A DNA stretch of 64,000 nucleotides from an uncultured Oscillospiraceae bacterium. Its GTDB lineage: Bacteria > Bacillota > Clostridia > Oscillospirales > Oscillospiraceae. The notes beneath the pieces are model-generated. The model saw only the letters and a list, made by a program, of their open reading frames with translations. It had not been told where the DNA came from and did no database searches. A program made the position numbers and the translations under genes. Of the stretch, positions 33,208 to 42,394 are shown piece by piece; position 1 is the first letter of the stretch, and each line of letters begins with the position of its first letter. The stretch covers positions 1 to 64,000 of the forward strand of contig CALWXG010000006.1 in the NCBI GenBank assembly GCA_944385435.1. Reading direction: 5' to 3'.

Positions 33208-35436
33208 ATGTCAGAGGAAAGAAACCTTCAGGCGGAGCGGCACCATGTGGAGGGTACGGTATCCGCACTGCTGTTCCGCAACGAGGAAAACGGGTATACG
33301 GTGCTGAAGCTCAACTGCGGGGAGCGCGGAGATGTCACCGCGGTAGGTTGCATGCCGGGGGTGACACCGGGGGAGATCCTGGAGTTGGAGGGCAGCTGGG
33401 GCCGTCATCCAGCCTATGGAGAGCAGTTTAAGGCGGATGTGATTGTGCGCCGGATGCCCGTGGGAGAACGTGCGATTTACGAGTATCTGGCCTCCGGGGC
33501 GGTCAAAGGCATCCGAGCCGGTCTGGCCCGTCAGATTGTGACGAAATTCGGCGCGGACGCCCTGGAGATCATAGAAAAAGAGCCGGAGAAGCTCATCCAG
33601 CTGCGGGGAGTGTCGCCCAAACGGGCCAAGGCCATCGGCGAGGCCTTCCGGGAGCAGATGGGGATGCGCCGGCTCACTGATTTTTTGGGAGAGCACCAGC
33701 TGCCGCTGTCGGCGGCGGCGCCGCTGTACCGCCGGTTCGGGGATCTGACCGTACAGGTGATTGAGGACAACCCCTATGTGCTGGCGGACCGGAGTCTGGA
33801 CATCTCCTTTGATCAGGTGGATGCCCTGGCAATTCAGCTGGGTGTGCCGGGGGACGACCCCCAGCGCATCGAAGCGGCGCTGATGTTTGAGCTGGACCAC
33901 AATTCGGACAACGGCCATGTGTTTTTGCCCCAGAACAAGCTGTTGGCGGCCACGTCCGCCCTGATCCATGTGGAGGGCGACTGCCTGGAGAAGGGGCTGG
34001 ATACTCTGATCGAACGGGGAGAGGTGGTCCGGGAGGCGATCGCCGGTGTGACGGCCTGCTATCCCGCCGGGCTGTACGGGGCAGAGTGCTACGTGGCCAT
34101 GCGCATCGGGGAGATGTGCCGTTCGGAGCTGATGCCTCCGAAAAACCTGGATGCCCTGGTGGACCGGATTCAGCGGGAGCAGGGGATTGTCTATGCCCAG
34201 CAGCAGCGCCGCGCGGTGGAGCTGGCGGCCAGCCGGCAGGTGATGCTGCTCACCGGGGGCCCGGGCACCGGAAAAACCACCTCCCTGCGGGGGGTGCTGG
34301 CTCTGTTTGAATACCTGGGCCTGGAGACATCCCTGGCCGCGCCCACCGGGCGGGCGGCCAAGCGGATGTCGGAGACCTGCGGCAAGGAGGCCCAGACCAT
34401 CCATCGTCTGCTGGAGACCAAGCTGGACCCGTTTACCGGACAGCTGGCATTCACGAGAAATCAGGATGATCCCCTGGCGGCGGACGCGGTGATTGTGGAC
34501 GAGACCTCCATGGTGGATGTGTCCCTGATGGCGGCGCTGCTGGCCGCCCTGAGAGGGGACTGCCGCCTGGTGCTGGTGGGGGATCCGGATCAGCTGCCCT
34601 CCGTGGGACCGGGCAACGTGCTGGACCATCTGCTGCGCAGCGGTGTGGTGCCCGCCGTCACCCTGACGGAGATTTTCCGGCAGGCCCGGCAGAGCGCCAT
34701 TGTGATGAATGCCCACGGCGTGAATCAGGGCAGGACGCCGGAGCTCACCAACCAGGGGAAAGATTTCTTCTACATGCGGCGGAAGGATCCGGCCCGGGCG
34801 GTGGAGACCATTGTGGAGCTGTGCCAGACCCGCCTGCCCAAGGGGATGGGGATCCCTTCCGATCAGATTCAGGTGCTCTCCCCCACCAGGCGGCGGGGCG
34901 CGGGAACCGCCACACTGAACCGGGCCCTTCAGGCCGCCCTCAATCCCCCTGCCCCGGATAAGAAGGAGCGGGTCTTCGGACAGTTCGTATTCCGGGAGGG
35001 GGACCGGGTGATGCAGGTGAAGAACAACTACGATCTGTTCTGGGAAAACCCGGAGACGGGGGAGACGGATCTGGGGGTATTCAACGGGGACATTGGCATC
35101 GTCCTGGAAGTGGAGGCCGGAGGGATTACCGTCTCCTTTGACGGGAGGCTGGTGGTCTACCCGCCCGAGCTGCTCTCCGAGCTGGAACTGGCCTATGCCG
35201 TCACCGTACACAAGGCCCAGGGAAGCGAATACCGGGGGGTGGTGCTGTCTGTGTGCGACGTGCCTCCCACACTGCTCACCCGGGGGGTACTGTACACCGC
35301 CATCACCCGGGCCCGGGAGCTGTTCGTGGTGGTGGGGGACGGGGACCTGCTGGCGAAGATGACGTCCAACGACCGTCAGACCCGGAGGTATTCCGCCCTG
35401 CGCACCCGCCTGCTGCAGGAGCTGGGGGCGGGATGA
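33208..35436 (+). CDS. recD2: RecD2-type 5'-3' DNA helicase
   Basis: This 742-residue SF1B helicase has an N-terminal OB/helix-hairpin region (about 1-300; IIEKEPEKLIQLRGVSPKRAKAIG). The motor domains follow: Walker A TGGPGTGKTTS near 350, Walker B VIVDETSMVD, LVGDPDQLPSVGPG, and the C-terminal AVTVHKAQGSEY and YTAITRARE motifs. It is the stand-alone RecD2 form found in bacteria without RecBC partners and acts in DNA repair. I chose the ATG at 33208 with GGAGG 7 bases upstream. Confidence 0.95.
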   Translation: MSEERNLQAERHHVEGTVSALLFRNEENGYTVLKLNCGERGDVTAVGCMPGVTPGEILELEGSWGRHPAYGEQFKADVIVRRMPVGERAIYEYLASGAVKGIRAGLARQIVTKFGADALEIIEKEPEKLIQLRGVSPKRAKAIGEAFREQMGMRRLTDFLGEHQLPLSAAAPLYRRFGDLTVQVIEDNPYVLADRSLDISFDQVDALAIQLGVPGDDPQRIEAALMFELDHNSDNGHVFLPQNKLLAATSALIHVEGDCLEKGLDTLIERGEVVREAIAGVTACYPAGLYGAECYVAMRIGEMCRSELMPPKNLDALVDRIQREQGIVYAQQQRRAVELAASRQVMLLTGGPGTGKTTSLRGVLALFEYLGLETSLAAPTGRAAKRMSETCGKEAQTIHRLLETKLDPFTGQLAFTRNQDDPLAADAVIVDETSMVDVSLMAALLAALRGDCRLVLVGDPDQLPSVGPGNVLDHLLRSGVVPAVTLTEIFRQARQSAIVMNAHGVNQGRTPELTNQGKDFFYMRRKDPARAVETIVELCQTRLPKGMGIPSDQIQVLSPTRRRGAGTATLNRALQAALNPPAPDKKERVFGQFVFREGDRVMQVKNNYDLFWENPETGETDLGVFNGDIGIVLEVEAGGITVSFDGRLVVYPPELLSELELAYAVTVHKAQGSEYRGVVLSVCDVPPTLLTRGVLYTAITRARELFVVVGDGDLLAKMTSNDRQTRRYSALRTRLLQELGAG

Positions 35437-35481
35437 GACAGGCGTGAAGCGTGAAGAAGCGTCCCGGCGGGGCGGGAAATC

Positions 35482-36012
35482 CTATACCGGGCACTCCAGC
35501 TGGCAGTCAAAGGGCTCTGCCGCCACGTGTTCCGGGTGCTGCCACGCCGCCTCCGTGCAGCCCATGCTCCGGTAAAAGGCCTGGCTTTCCACCGCGGAGT
35601 GGGCGGAGATATAGAGCTTTTTGGCCCCGTGCGCTCCGGCCCACTGTTTGGCGGTCAGGAAGAGGGCGCGGCCAATGCCCTGTCCGCGCAGTTCCTGGGA
35701 GACATGGATGGCGGCCAGGTCCAGGTACTCCTGGTCCGGGCCCAGGGGCTCCGGAGTCACTGCGGCAAAGCCTTTCAGCGCACCGTTGGAAAAAGCTGCG
35801 CAAACCAGCCCGCCTCCGGCAACGGTGCGCTGCAGACAGGAGACGAGAAACTGATAATCGGATTCCGACCAGTCGTCCACGAAGGGATCATCCCGGACGA
35901 CCCAGGCATCTCCCTCCCGGCGCCAGCAGGCGGTTACCACCTGGCGGCGGGTGAACTGCCGGAAGAGCTCCCGGGTGATCTCGTGTTGGGCCAGGGCGCG
36001 GTATTGGAACAT
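35482..36012 (-). CDS. GNAT-family N-acetyltransferase
   Basis: This 176-residue protein has a C-terminal GNAT fold. The acetyl-CoA-binding motif A is VSQELRGQGIGRALF (about residues 106-120). Motif B has AHGAKKLYISAHSAVESQAFYRSMGC. The N-terminal ~50 residues are variable. I chose the ATG at 36012 with AGAGGTGG upstream. The acyl acceptor is unknown. It is convergent with recD2 and divergent from lysA. Confidence 0.85.
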   Translation of the reverse strand: MFQYRALAQHEITRELFRQFTRRQVVTACWRREGDAWVVRDDPFVDDWSESDYQFLVSCLQRTVAGGGLVCAAFSNGALKGFAAVTPEPLGPDQEYLDLAAIHVSQELRGQGIGRALFLTAKQWAGAHGAKKLYISAHSAVESQAFYRSMGCTEAAWQHPEHVAAEPFDCQLECPV

Positions 36013-36101
36013 ATGTGACCACCTCTGATGCGGTATGTGATATCGAGACGATGATACCACAGGCAGACCGGATCTGTACAGCGGCTTCCCGAACCCAGTC
36101 C

Positions 36102-36130
36102 TTGACAAAGGGCGGAATTTGCCCTATCCT
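36102..36130 (+). promoter_or_regulatory. sigma-A promoter of lysA
   Basis: TTGACA, 17 bases, TATCCT. The spacer contains an AGGGC-N7-GCCCT inverted repeat that could be an operator. Confidence 0.7.
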
Positions 36131-36175
36131 GAACAAAGTTACCACCGCAATGGGGCGGCAGAAGGAGAGAAAAAT

Positions 36176-37432
36176 ATGAAGCGACCGTTCCTCACCCTGG
36201 AGCAGGCCAGAGAGATCAGAAAGAGCTATCCCACTCCATTTCACATTTACGATGAGAAGGGCATCCGGGCCACCGCCCGGTCTCTGAACAGTGCCTTTGG
36301 CTGGAATCCCGGGTTCCGGGAGTATTTTGCCGTCAAGGCCACACCTACGCCCGGTATTCTGAAGATCCTGAAGCAGGAGGGCTGCGGGGTGGACTGCTCC
36401 TCCCTCACCGAACTGATGATGGCCCAAAAGTGCGGGTTTTCCGGTCGGGAGATCATGTTTTCCTCCAATGAGACTCCGGCGGAGGAGTTCCGCCTGGCGG
36501 ACCAGCTGGGGGCGATCATCAACCTGGATGACCTGACCCACGTGGATTTCCTCCGAGAGACCCTGGGCCATGTGCCGGAAACCATCTGCTGCCGGTACAA
36601 CCCCGGCGGCACCTTCACCCTGGGGGAGAGCAAGGAGGGCTTTCAGGTGATGGACAACCCGGGCCAGGCGAAATACGGTATGACCCGGCCCCAGCTCACC
36701 CAAGCCTACACCAGACTGAAAGAACTGGGGGCAAAGGAGTTTGGTCTGCACGCCTTCCTGGCCTCCAACACCATCTCCAATGAGTACTACCCCGCCCTGG
36801 CCCGGATTCTCTTTGAGACCGCGGTGGAGCTGTCCCGGGAGACGGGGTGCCACATCACCTTCATCAATCTGTCCGGCGGAGTGGGCATTCCCTACCGCCC
36901 GGAGCAGAGCGCCAATGACATTGCGGTCATCGGCCAGGGGGTGCGGAAGGCATATGAGGACATCCTGGTGCCCGCCGGGATGGATGACGTGGCCATCTTC
37001 ACCGAGCTGGGGCGCTTCATGCTGGCCCCCAACGGGCACCTGGTGACCACCGCCGTGCATGAAAAGCACATTTATAAGGAGTATATCGGGGTGGACGCCT
37101 GCGCTGCCAACCTGATGCGTCCGGCCATTTACGGCGCCTACCACCACATTACCGTGCTGGGCAAGGAGGACGCCCCCTGCGACCACGTGTATGACGTGGT
37201 GGGGTCCCTGTGTGAGAACAGCGACAAATTTGCCATTGACCGCCCCCTGCCCAAAATCGAGATGGGGGATATCCTGGTGATCCACGACACCGGAGCCCAC
37301 GGTTTCTCCATGGGCTACAACTACAACGGAAAGCTGCGCTCGGCGGAACTGCTCCTGAAAGAGGACGGCAGCGTGGCGCTGATGAGAAGAGCCGAAACAC
37401 CGGAGGACTATTTTGCGACGCTGGTATGGTGA
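36176..37432 (+). CDS. lysA: diaminopimelate decarboxylase
   Basis: This 418-residue PLP enzyme of the alanine-racemase fold makes lysine from meso-diaminopimelate. The PLP lysine is in EYFAVKATPTPG (about residue 55). Also visible are the Gly-rich phosphate loop (INLSGGVGIPYRP), the CENSDKFA substrate motif and the C-terminal DTGAHGFSMGYNYNG with the conserved tyrosine. I chose the ATG at 36176 with GGAGAG 7 bases before it. It is monocistronic, with a terminator downstream. Confidence 0.92.
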   Translation: MKRPFLTLEQAREIRKSYPTPFHIYDEKGIRATARSLNSAFGWNPGFREYFAVKATPTPGILKILKQEGCGVDCSSLTELMMAQKCGFSGREIMFSSNETPAEEFRLADQLGAIINLDDLTHVDFLRETLGHVPETICCRYNPGGTFTLGESKEGFQVMDNPGQAKYGMTRPQLTQAYTRLKELGAKEFGLHAFLASNTISNEYYPALARILFETAVELSRETGCHITFINLSGGVGIPYRPEQSANDIAVIGQGVRKAYEDILVPAGMDDVAIFTELGRFMLAPNGHLVTTAVHEKHIYKEYIGVDACAANLMRPAIYGAYHHITVLGKEDAPCDHVYDVVGSLCENSDKFAIDRPLPKIEMGDILVIHDTGAHGFSMGYNYNGKLRSAELLLKEDGSVALMRRAETPEDYFATLVW

Positions 37433-37493
37433 GCCGAACCCCGGAGCAGACACCATGCGCCGGCTGAGGCAATTCTGGCAACAGACCGACAAC

Positions 37494-37542
37494 AACACCC
37501 CCCGATGCAGGAACCGCAAGACTGCGTCAGGGGGTGTTTTCC
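37494..37542 (+). terminator. terminator of lysA
   Basis: acaccccc...ctgcag-type arms with the 3' side agggggtgt followed by TTTT. Some internal mismatches. Confidence 0.65.
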
Positions 37543-37661
37543 TGCCCGCGTGCAGGGACAGCACAGGGGGCACATGCTGCAAGCTCAGCGCAGGGTGACG
37601 CCGGTGAAAGACGGGCAGAACGCTATGTCCCGGAACTGCCGTGGTATCAAATGCCCCATCC

Positions 37662-37873
37662 TTCCGGACCAAAAGTTCCGCCAGCTCCGCTGCAGACTCC
37701 CGCATGCCCCGCAGGAACCACACCTCCACCCAGCCATACAGGCTGTACGCCGCGAAGGCGGAGGCGTAGGCAGACTTGGCCTCCCGTTCCGGGTGAAATC
37801 CGGAGACGGACAAGATCACATCCTTTAGAAGCCAGACCAGACCGTGCTTTTGAATGGGAGTGTTCAACGCCAT
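37662..37873 (-). pseudogene. TetR-family regulator, C-terminal remnant
   Basis: The minus-strand frame beginning MALNTPIQKHGLVWLLKDV and continuing SAYASAFAAYSLYGWVEVWFLRGM looks like the ligand-binding C-terminal helices of a TetR regulator. No DNA-binding domain is found upstream, where the sequence instead belongs to a hydrolase fragment on the other strand. It is therefore a truncated gene. Confidence 0.5.
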
Positions 37874-38282
37874 CAGCGAGCAGCCCCGCGGCGGCCTCTA
37901 CACCTGCGCGGTGAGCCTTTCTCCGACCCGGGAGGATCTGGCGCAGGCGCTGAAAATTCCCTACGACCCGTCGAAGACGACGATTTCCACCCTGGTGCTG
38001 GCGGGGACGAAGAACGATGTGATCACGCCCGAAGGGATGGAGATTCTGTACGGAAAGCTGGGCGGGCCCAAGGTTATGGCCCTGCGGGATGGGACGGATC
38101 ATGGGCAGAGGCGCTACAGCGGGGATGGATATGTCACAGCCTGGTTCCTGTACTGGCTCCAGGGAGATGAGGAGGCCGGCAAGGCGTTCTTCGGAGAGCC
38201 GGGAGAGCTGAGCCAGAACTTCCTGTGGCAGAACGTGCGGATGGACCGGGAAACACAAACCGAACTGTGCTCTGACGCATAG
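37860..38282 (+). pseudogene. alpha/beta-hydrolase (esterase) C-terminal remnant
   Basis: About 140 residues match the end of an alpha/beta hydrolase: STLVLAGTKNDVITPEGM carries the acid residue region and RDGTDHGQ the catalytic His. The nucleophile elbow and the N-terminal half are missing. The fragment abuts a TetR remnant in the opposite orientation, so a deletion or inversion probably joined two former neighbours. There is no good ribosome-binding site at the ATG at 37854. Confidence 0.6.
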
Positions 38283-38414
38283 CGGGCAATCGTCTCACGG
38301 TCAAAGCGGACAGGCTTTGCGCACAATGCGGGAGCCTCAATTTCCTGATATTTTTGGCAGCTCATGCGCAGAAATCGGATATTCTGTGAACAAATTGTGC
38401 TGCCTCTGTGAATT

Positions 38415-38441
38415 TTAGCACTCTCGCATTGACAGTGCTAA
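38415..38441 (+). promoter_or_regulatory. CIRCE operator (HrcA site)
   Basis: TTAGCACTC-N9-CAGTGCTAA matches the CIRCE consensus TTAGCACTC-N9-GAGTGCTAA with one mismatch. HrcA repressor binding here should give heat induction. Confidence 0.9.
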
Positions 38442-38457
38442 TCTGCGGTGCTATAAC
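38429..38457 (+). promoter_or_regulatory. sigma-A promoter of hsp20 overlapping CIRCE
   Basis: TTGACA, 17 bases, TATAAC. The -35 box lies inside the CIRCE element. Confidence 0.85.
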
Positions 38458-38535
38458 AGAGTCGATCCAAGAGAGGGGGCACGAAGAGGTCCTCCGAAGG
38501 GCAAAAGATAAGTGTATGAAATGGAGGAATGACTT

Positions 38536-38979
38536 ATGTTGCCCAGCATTTTTGGTGAAAATCTGTTCGATGATTTCTTTGATGATTTTGATGATATGTT
38601 CCGCACCTGGAATGGCCGCAATCCCTTGTACGGAAAGCGGGCCAGGAATCTGATGAAAACCGATGTCCGGGAGACGGACAGCGCCTATGAGGTGGACATT
38701 GACCTGCCCGGCTTTAAGAAGGACGAGGTCAGTGTGAATTTGAAGAATGGTTACCTGACCATCAGCGCCGCAAAGGGGCTGGACAGGGACGAGCAGGATA
38801 AGAAGGGCAAGTACATCCGGAAGGAGCGGTACGCCGGTGCCTGCAGCCGCAGTTTCTATGTCGGCGAAATGGATCCCAGTCGGATTACCGCGAAGTACGA
38901 GCACGGTGTTCTGAAGGTCACAGTGCCCAAGCAGGAGAAGCAGGAACTGCCTGCAGGCAGCGCGATTGCCATTGAGTGA
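38536..38979 (+). CDS. hsp20: Hsp20 small heat-shock protein
   Basis: This 147-residue ATP-independent chaperone has the alpha-crystallin domain at about residues 38-138 (KTDVRETDSAYEVDIDLPGF; ...YEHGVLKVTVPK). A short Phe/Asp-rich N-terminal arm (ENLFDDFFDDFDDMF) precedes it. GAGGAATG precedes the ATG. CIRCE control is well known for groE and dnaK and fits a heat-shock protein here. Confidence 0.95.
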   Translation: MLPSIFGENLFDDFFDDFDDMFRTWNGRNPLYGKRARNLMKTDVRETDSAYEVDIDLPGFKKDEVSVNLKNGYLTISAAKGLDRDEQDKKGKYIRKERYAGACSRSFYVGEMDPSRITAKYEHGVLKVTVPKQEKQELPAGSAIAIE

Positions 38980-38987
38980 TCCACCAG

Positions 38988-39016
38988 GGGCGCTCTTGCG
39001 GAAGTGAGAGCGCCCC
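38988..39016 (+). terminator. hairpin between hsp20 and the DUF308 gene
   Basis: gggcgctct / gagagcgcccc arms followed by TTCT. Possibly partial termination, reducing expression of the downstream gene. Confidence 0.45.
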
Positions 39017-39057
39017 TTCTCATGCAGAACAAGCGCAGAAATGTGGAGGTGTATGAT

Positions 39058-39591
39058 ATGACGCAGAAGATGTCAAGAGTGCTGTGGATCATCGCAGGGG
39101 CTGTACTGATGATAGCCGGTGTGATCTGCCTGCTTTCTCCCGCTGCGGCGCTTGCCGGCCTTTCCTTTTTCCTGGGGACTGCCATGCTTGTATCTGGCAT
39201 CGTTGATCTTCTGATTTTTGCGCTCTGCTACAGATCTGTGGCGGGGGCGGGATGGTTCCTGGTGGATGGGATTCTCACGGTGCTGCTCTCCATGTTCGTT
39301 CTATGTGATCAGTGGTTCACGGCCCTGACAATTCCCTTCATCTTCGGAATGTGGCTGCTCTGCACCGGAGTAAGCAAGGTTGCGAATTCGTTTGAATTGC
39401 GGCGGCTTGGCATCCGTGGATGGGGCTGGTTTACGGCAATCGGGATTCTCATGACGGCGGCAGGATTCTTCTCTTTTCTGGATCCGCTGTCCGGCATAGC
39501 GGCAATTTCTGCCGTGTCCGGCTGCTTTCTGATTCTGGAAGGGCTGGCATCTATCTTGCGTGGCTGTTTTGCATTCCGATTCTGGCTGTGA
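39058..39591 (+). CDS. DUF308/HdeD-family membrane protein
   Basis: This 177-residue inner-membrane protein has six predicted short transmembrane helices in three repeated pairs (IIAGAVLMIAGVICLLSP; GWFLVDGILTVLLSMFVL; GWFTAIGILMTAAGFFSF), characteristic of DUF308 (HdeD in E. coli acid resistance). Start has GGAGG 8 bases upstream. It lies 79 bases after hsp20 and may belong to the same stress transcript. Confidence 0.85.
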   Translation: MTQKMSRVLWIIAGAVLMIAGVICLLSPAAALAGLSFFLGTAMLVSGIVDLLIFALCYRSVAGAGWFLVDGILTVLLSMFVLCDQWFTALTIPFIFGMWLLCTGVSKVANSFELRRLGIRGWGWFTAIGILMTAAGFFSFLDPLSGIAAISAVSGCFLILEGLASILRGCFAFRFWL

Positions 39592-39642
39592 TCAGGGTTC
39601 CCCAGTAACTGAATCCCTTTGACAGGCCTGCCAGGAAAAAGA

Positions 39643-39687
39643 CAATCGGAGGAGGACACCGTCTTGTGCGGCGTCCTCCTCCGATTG
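39643..39687 (-). terminator. terminator of the aldo/keto reductase operon
   Basis: The 15-bp arms caatcggaggaggac / gtcctcctccgattg are followed on the minus strand by TCTTTTT. It lies between convergent transcription units. Confidence 0.85.
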
Positions 39688-39712
39688 CCTGAAGGGTTCG
39701 ATTCGGGTGAAG

Positions 39713-40861
39713 TCAGTCGGGAATGTAGGACTGAAAACTGTTTTTGGTCTCGAAGCCGATGGCCTCCCGCAGTGCGGCGGTGACGTCAAAGGCCCCATGG
39801 ATCTTCCGGGTCTGGGCGGAGTAGTCCCCGGCCTCGAAGGCCCGGTCATAGTCCATGCGGAAGCTCTTATAGTAGTTGAGCTCCGCACCGAAGGTGGGGT
39901 TGGGCTGGAGGAGCAGGCTGTTGTAGGCGCGGAGGATGCCGGAGATGGGCACACCGCAGGCGTTGTCATCCAGGGCAGACCAGTCCGCGCACTGGAATTT
40001 CCAGGTCTTCTGATATTCTGCTTTCACGGCGGCAAGGGCCTGCCGCTCTGCTTCCGTGAGGGGCTTGAAGTCCTGCATGTACCCGGTGTTGTCCTGCGTC
40101 TGTTCCAGGTTGCTCATGCCGGAGAGCACCACCAGCACTCCCTCCAGGGAGGCGGCGAAGCGCACGGCGAAGCTGGCGGGGGAGGCTTTGGGGTCCAGAT
40201 CCCGGAAGATTTGTTCGGCGCCGGCGGGAACGTGGGCCAGGGTGCCTCCCTTCACCGGTTCCATGACGATGACCTGCTTGCCGTGCTTCCGGATGACCTC
40301 ATAGCAGGCTTTGGCCTGGATGAAGGGCTCCTCCCAGTCGTAATAGTTCAGAGCGATCTGGACGGCATCCACCTCCGGGTGCTCGCTCAGGATCTGATCC
40401 AGGTGGGCTGCGTCATCGTGGTAGGAGAAGGCGATGTGCTGGATCTTTCCGGCCGCTTTCCACCCCTTCATGTGGTCAAAGAGGCGGGCATCCTGGACTT
40501 CCCCGGCGTAGAGCACCCGGTTCAGGTTGTGGAGCAGATAGTAGTCGAAGCAGTCCACCCCGCACTTCTCCAGCTGCTCGGCGAAAACGCCCTCCACCCG
40601 GTCCTCGGGCAGCATGGCAAAGGTGGGGAATTTGGAGGCCAGCAGGAAGCTCTCCCGGGGGTGACGTTTCACCAGCGCCTCCCGTATGGCAGTCTCCGAG
40701 GCCCCGTTGTGATACACATAGGACGTGTCAAAGTAGGTGAAACCCCGCTCCAGAAAGCGGTCCACCATCTGCTTGAGCTGTTCCAGGTCGATATCCGCAG
40801 GGTCCGCACTCTTCTGGGGCAGCCGCATCAGGCCGAAGCCCAGCTTTTTCATTTCACGCAT
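39713..40861 (-). CDS. aldo/keto reductase with C-terminal extension (YghZ/ferredoxin-associated type)
   Basis: This 382-residue TIM-barrel oxidoreductase has the catalytic Tyr in FDTSYVYHNGASE (about residue 47), Lys in LLASKFPT and His in DYYLLHNLNR. The C-terminal 100 residues extend the usual barrel and contain single Cys residues (FQCADWSALDDNACGVPI), a reduced version of the 4Fe-4S tail seen in related clostridial enzymes. The ATG at 40861 has AGGGGG upstream. It follows another reductase by 14 bases in one operon. Confidence 0.85.
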   Translation of the reverse strand: MREMKKLGFGLMRLPQKSADPADIDLEQLKQMVDRFLERGFTYFDTSYVYHNGASETAIREALVKRHPRESFLLASKFPTFAMLPEDRVEGVFAEQLEKCGVDCFDYYLLHNLNRVLYAGEVQDARLFDHMKGWKAAGKIQHIAFSYHDDAAHLDQILSEHPEVDAVQIALNYYDWEEPFIQAKACYEVIRKHGKQVIVMEPVKGGTLAHVPAGAEQIFRDLDPKASPASFAVRFAASLEGVLVVLSGMSNLEQTQDNTGYMQDFKPLTEAERQALAAVKAEYQKTWKFQCADWSALDDNACGVPISGILRAYNSLLLQPNPTFGAELNYYKSFRMDYDRAFEAGDYSAQTRKIHGAFDVTAALREAIGFETKNSFQSYIPD

Positions 40862-40875
40862 AATCGGTTCCCCCT

Positions 40876-41742
40876 TCATTTCTCGTCCGCATGGACGTCA
40901 AAGGCGCTGATCAGCATCTCTGCCACGCCCGGTGCATCCGGGTTATGACAGCCCTTTCCCGTGTCCAGGGCGCGCATCTTCTCCATCTCCTCTGCGCTCA
41001 GGGAGAAGTCGAAGATCTCCAGGTTGCTCTTGATGCGGGCGGGGTTGGTGGACTTGGGGAAGATGACGACCCCCTCCTGGTACTCAAACCGCAGGATGAT
41101 CTGCCCCGCATCTTTACCGTGGGCGGCCGCGATCTTCCGGATGACCGGGTCGGCCAGCATCGCTTTGTTGCCCTGGCCCAGGGGGCCCCAGCCCTCCAGC
41201 TGGACGTTGGCCTCCGCCATGATCGTTCGGAGTTCCCTCTGCTGATAGTAGGGATTGAACTCCACCTGATTGACCGAGGGCATGGTATCAAACAGGGGTA
41301 CAAAGTGGTTCCAGATCTTCGGGGTCATGTTGCTCACGCCGATGGAGCGGATTTTGCCCTGGGCCCTGGCCTCCTCCATAGCCTTCCATGCGCCGGGCAC
41401 ATCCCCGTAAGGTTGATGGATCAGGTACAGATCCATGTAGTCCAGTCCCAGCTTCCGCAGGGAGGCCTCAATGCCCTTCTTTGCCGCCTCGTAGCCGTGA
41501 TCCTGGAGCCAGAGTTTGCTGGTCAGGAAGATCTCCTCCCGGAGAATGCCGCTCTCCCGGATGGCCCGGCCCACCTCCTGCTCATTGAAATAGGCCGCGG
41601 CGGTGTCGATGTGGCGGATACCCAGATCCAGGGCTTCCCGGACCGCCTTGTAAGTGCTGCCGTCTGCTGGGATCAGATAGGTACCAAAGCCGTAGACGGG
41701 AATCTTCACGCCGTCATGTAATGTCACAGTGTTCCTGTCCAT
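40876..41742 (-). CDS. aldo/keto reductase (2,5-diketogluconate-reductase-like)
   Basis: This 288-residue NADPH-dependent enzyme has the catalytic tetrad visible: Asp and Tyr in HIDTAAAYFNE, Lys in LTSKLW and His in LYLIHQPYG. The C-terminal motif GVVIFPKSTNPARIKSN is the NADPH-phosphate site. Length and motifs fit AKR5-type reductases acting on small carbonyls. It lies between a TetR regulator gene (6-base gap) and a second reductase, all on the minus strand. Confidence 0.9.
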   Translation of the reverse strand: MDRNTVTLHDGVKIPVYGFGTYLIPADGSTYKAVREALDLGIRHIDTAAAYFNEQEVGRAIRESGILREEIFLTSKLWLQDHGYEAAKKGIEASLRKLGLDYMDLYLIHQPYGDVPGAWKAMEEARAQGKIRSIGVSNMTPKIWNHFVPLFDTMPSVNQVEFNPYYQQRELRTIMAEANVQLEGWGPLGQGNKAMLADPVIRKIAAAHGKDAGQIILRFEYQEGVVIFPKSTNPARIKSNLEIFDFSLSAEEMEKMRALDTGKGCHNPDAPGVAEMLISAFDVHADEK

Positions 41743-41747
41743 AATCG

Positions 41748-42371
41748 TCACGCATCCTTTCCGTTCAAATACAACTGCATCACTGCAGGCAAAAACAGGC
41801 CGCAGAATTCTCTTGTGCGTTCCGCAAAGCAGTACGCCCCGCCGGACATGTCCCAGCAGAGCATCTCCCCGTAGAGCACATCCACCAGGGTGTGGGCGAG
41901 GGTCTCGACGGGGGTGTCCTGCTTCAGCTCCCCCCTCTGGACGCCCCGCTCCAGCATCCCCTGCATGGAATCCAGGTCCATGTCCAGTTTGTTCCTGTCG
42001 TCCGGGTTTTCTACCAGGTCCGGGTCCACCGTGTTGCGCACCCACTCCTGGCAGAGTTTCAGGCCGCCCTTTTCGATGTAGTCGGAAAAATTCACCATGT
42101 ACCAGGTCAGACGCTCCAGAAGCGGACCCTCGTGAGCCTGGGCCTTTTCGTAAATTTCCTGGTACATCTCCCGGCTCAGGGCAAACACCACGTCTTCCTT
42201 CCGCTTGAAGTAGGTGTAAAAGGTCCCGCTGGACACCCCGCAGGCCCGCGTGATCTCCTCAATGGACGTGTTGACCAGGCCCTTGTCGCAGATGATCGTC
42301 TTGGCCGCCTCCATCAGCTTCCGCCTGGTCTCCAGCGCGGCACGCTGCCGGTTGGTCATCTTCTCTGACAT
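41748..42371 (-). CDS. TetR/AcrR-family regulator
   Basis: This 207-residue repressor has an N-terminal helix-turn-helix (TSIEEITRACGVSSGTFYTYFKRKEDVVFAL, about residues 35-65) and a helical ligand domain. The ATG at 42371 has AAGGAGG 8 bases upstream. It is the first gene of an operon with two aldo/keto reductases, so a reactive carbonyl or aldehyde is a plausible inducer. Confidence 0.9.
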   Translation of the reverse strand: MSEKMTNRQRAALETRRKLMEAAKTIICDKGLVNTSIEEITRACGVSSGTFYTYFKRKEDVVFALSREMYQEIYEKAQAHEGPLLERLTWYMVNFSDYIEKGGLKLCQEWVRNTVDPDLVENPDDRNKLDMDLDSMQGMLERGVQRGELKQDTPVETLAHTLVDVLYGEMLCWDMSGGAYCFAERTREFCGLFLPAVMQLYLNGKDA

Positions 42372-42394
42372 GCCGTCACCTCCTTGTGATTTTG

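Noticed and set aside
33211..35211. 666-codon open frame opposite recD2
   Set aside because: Antisense shadow of recD2; low-complexity His/Gln-rich translation and no ribosome-binding site.
35888..37873. 661-codon minus-strand frame opposite lysA
   Set aside because: Only its first ~70 codons resemble a protein (the TetR remnant); the rest is the lysA antisense.
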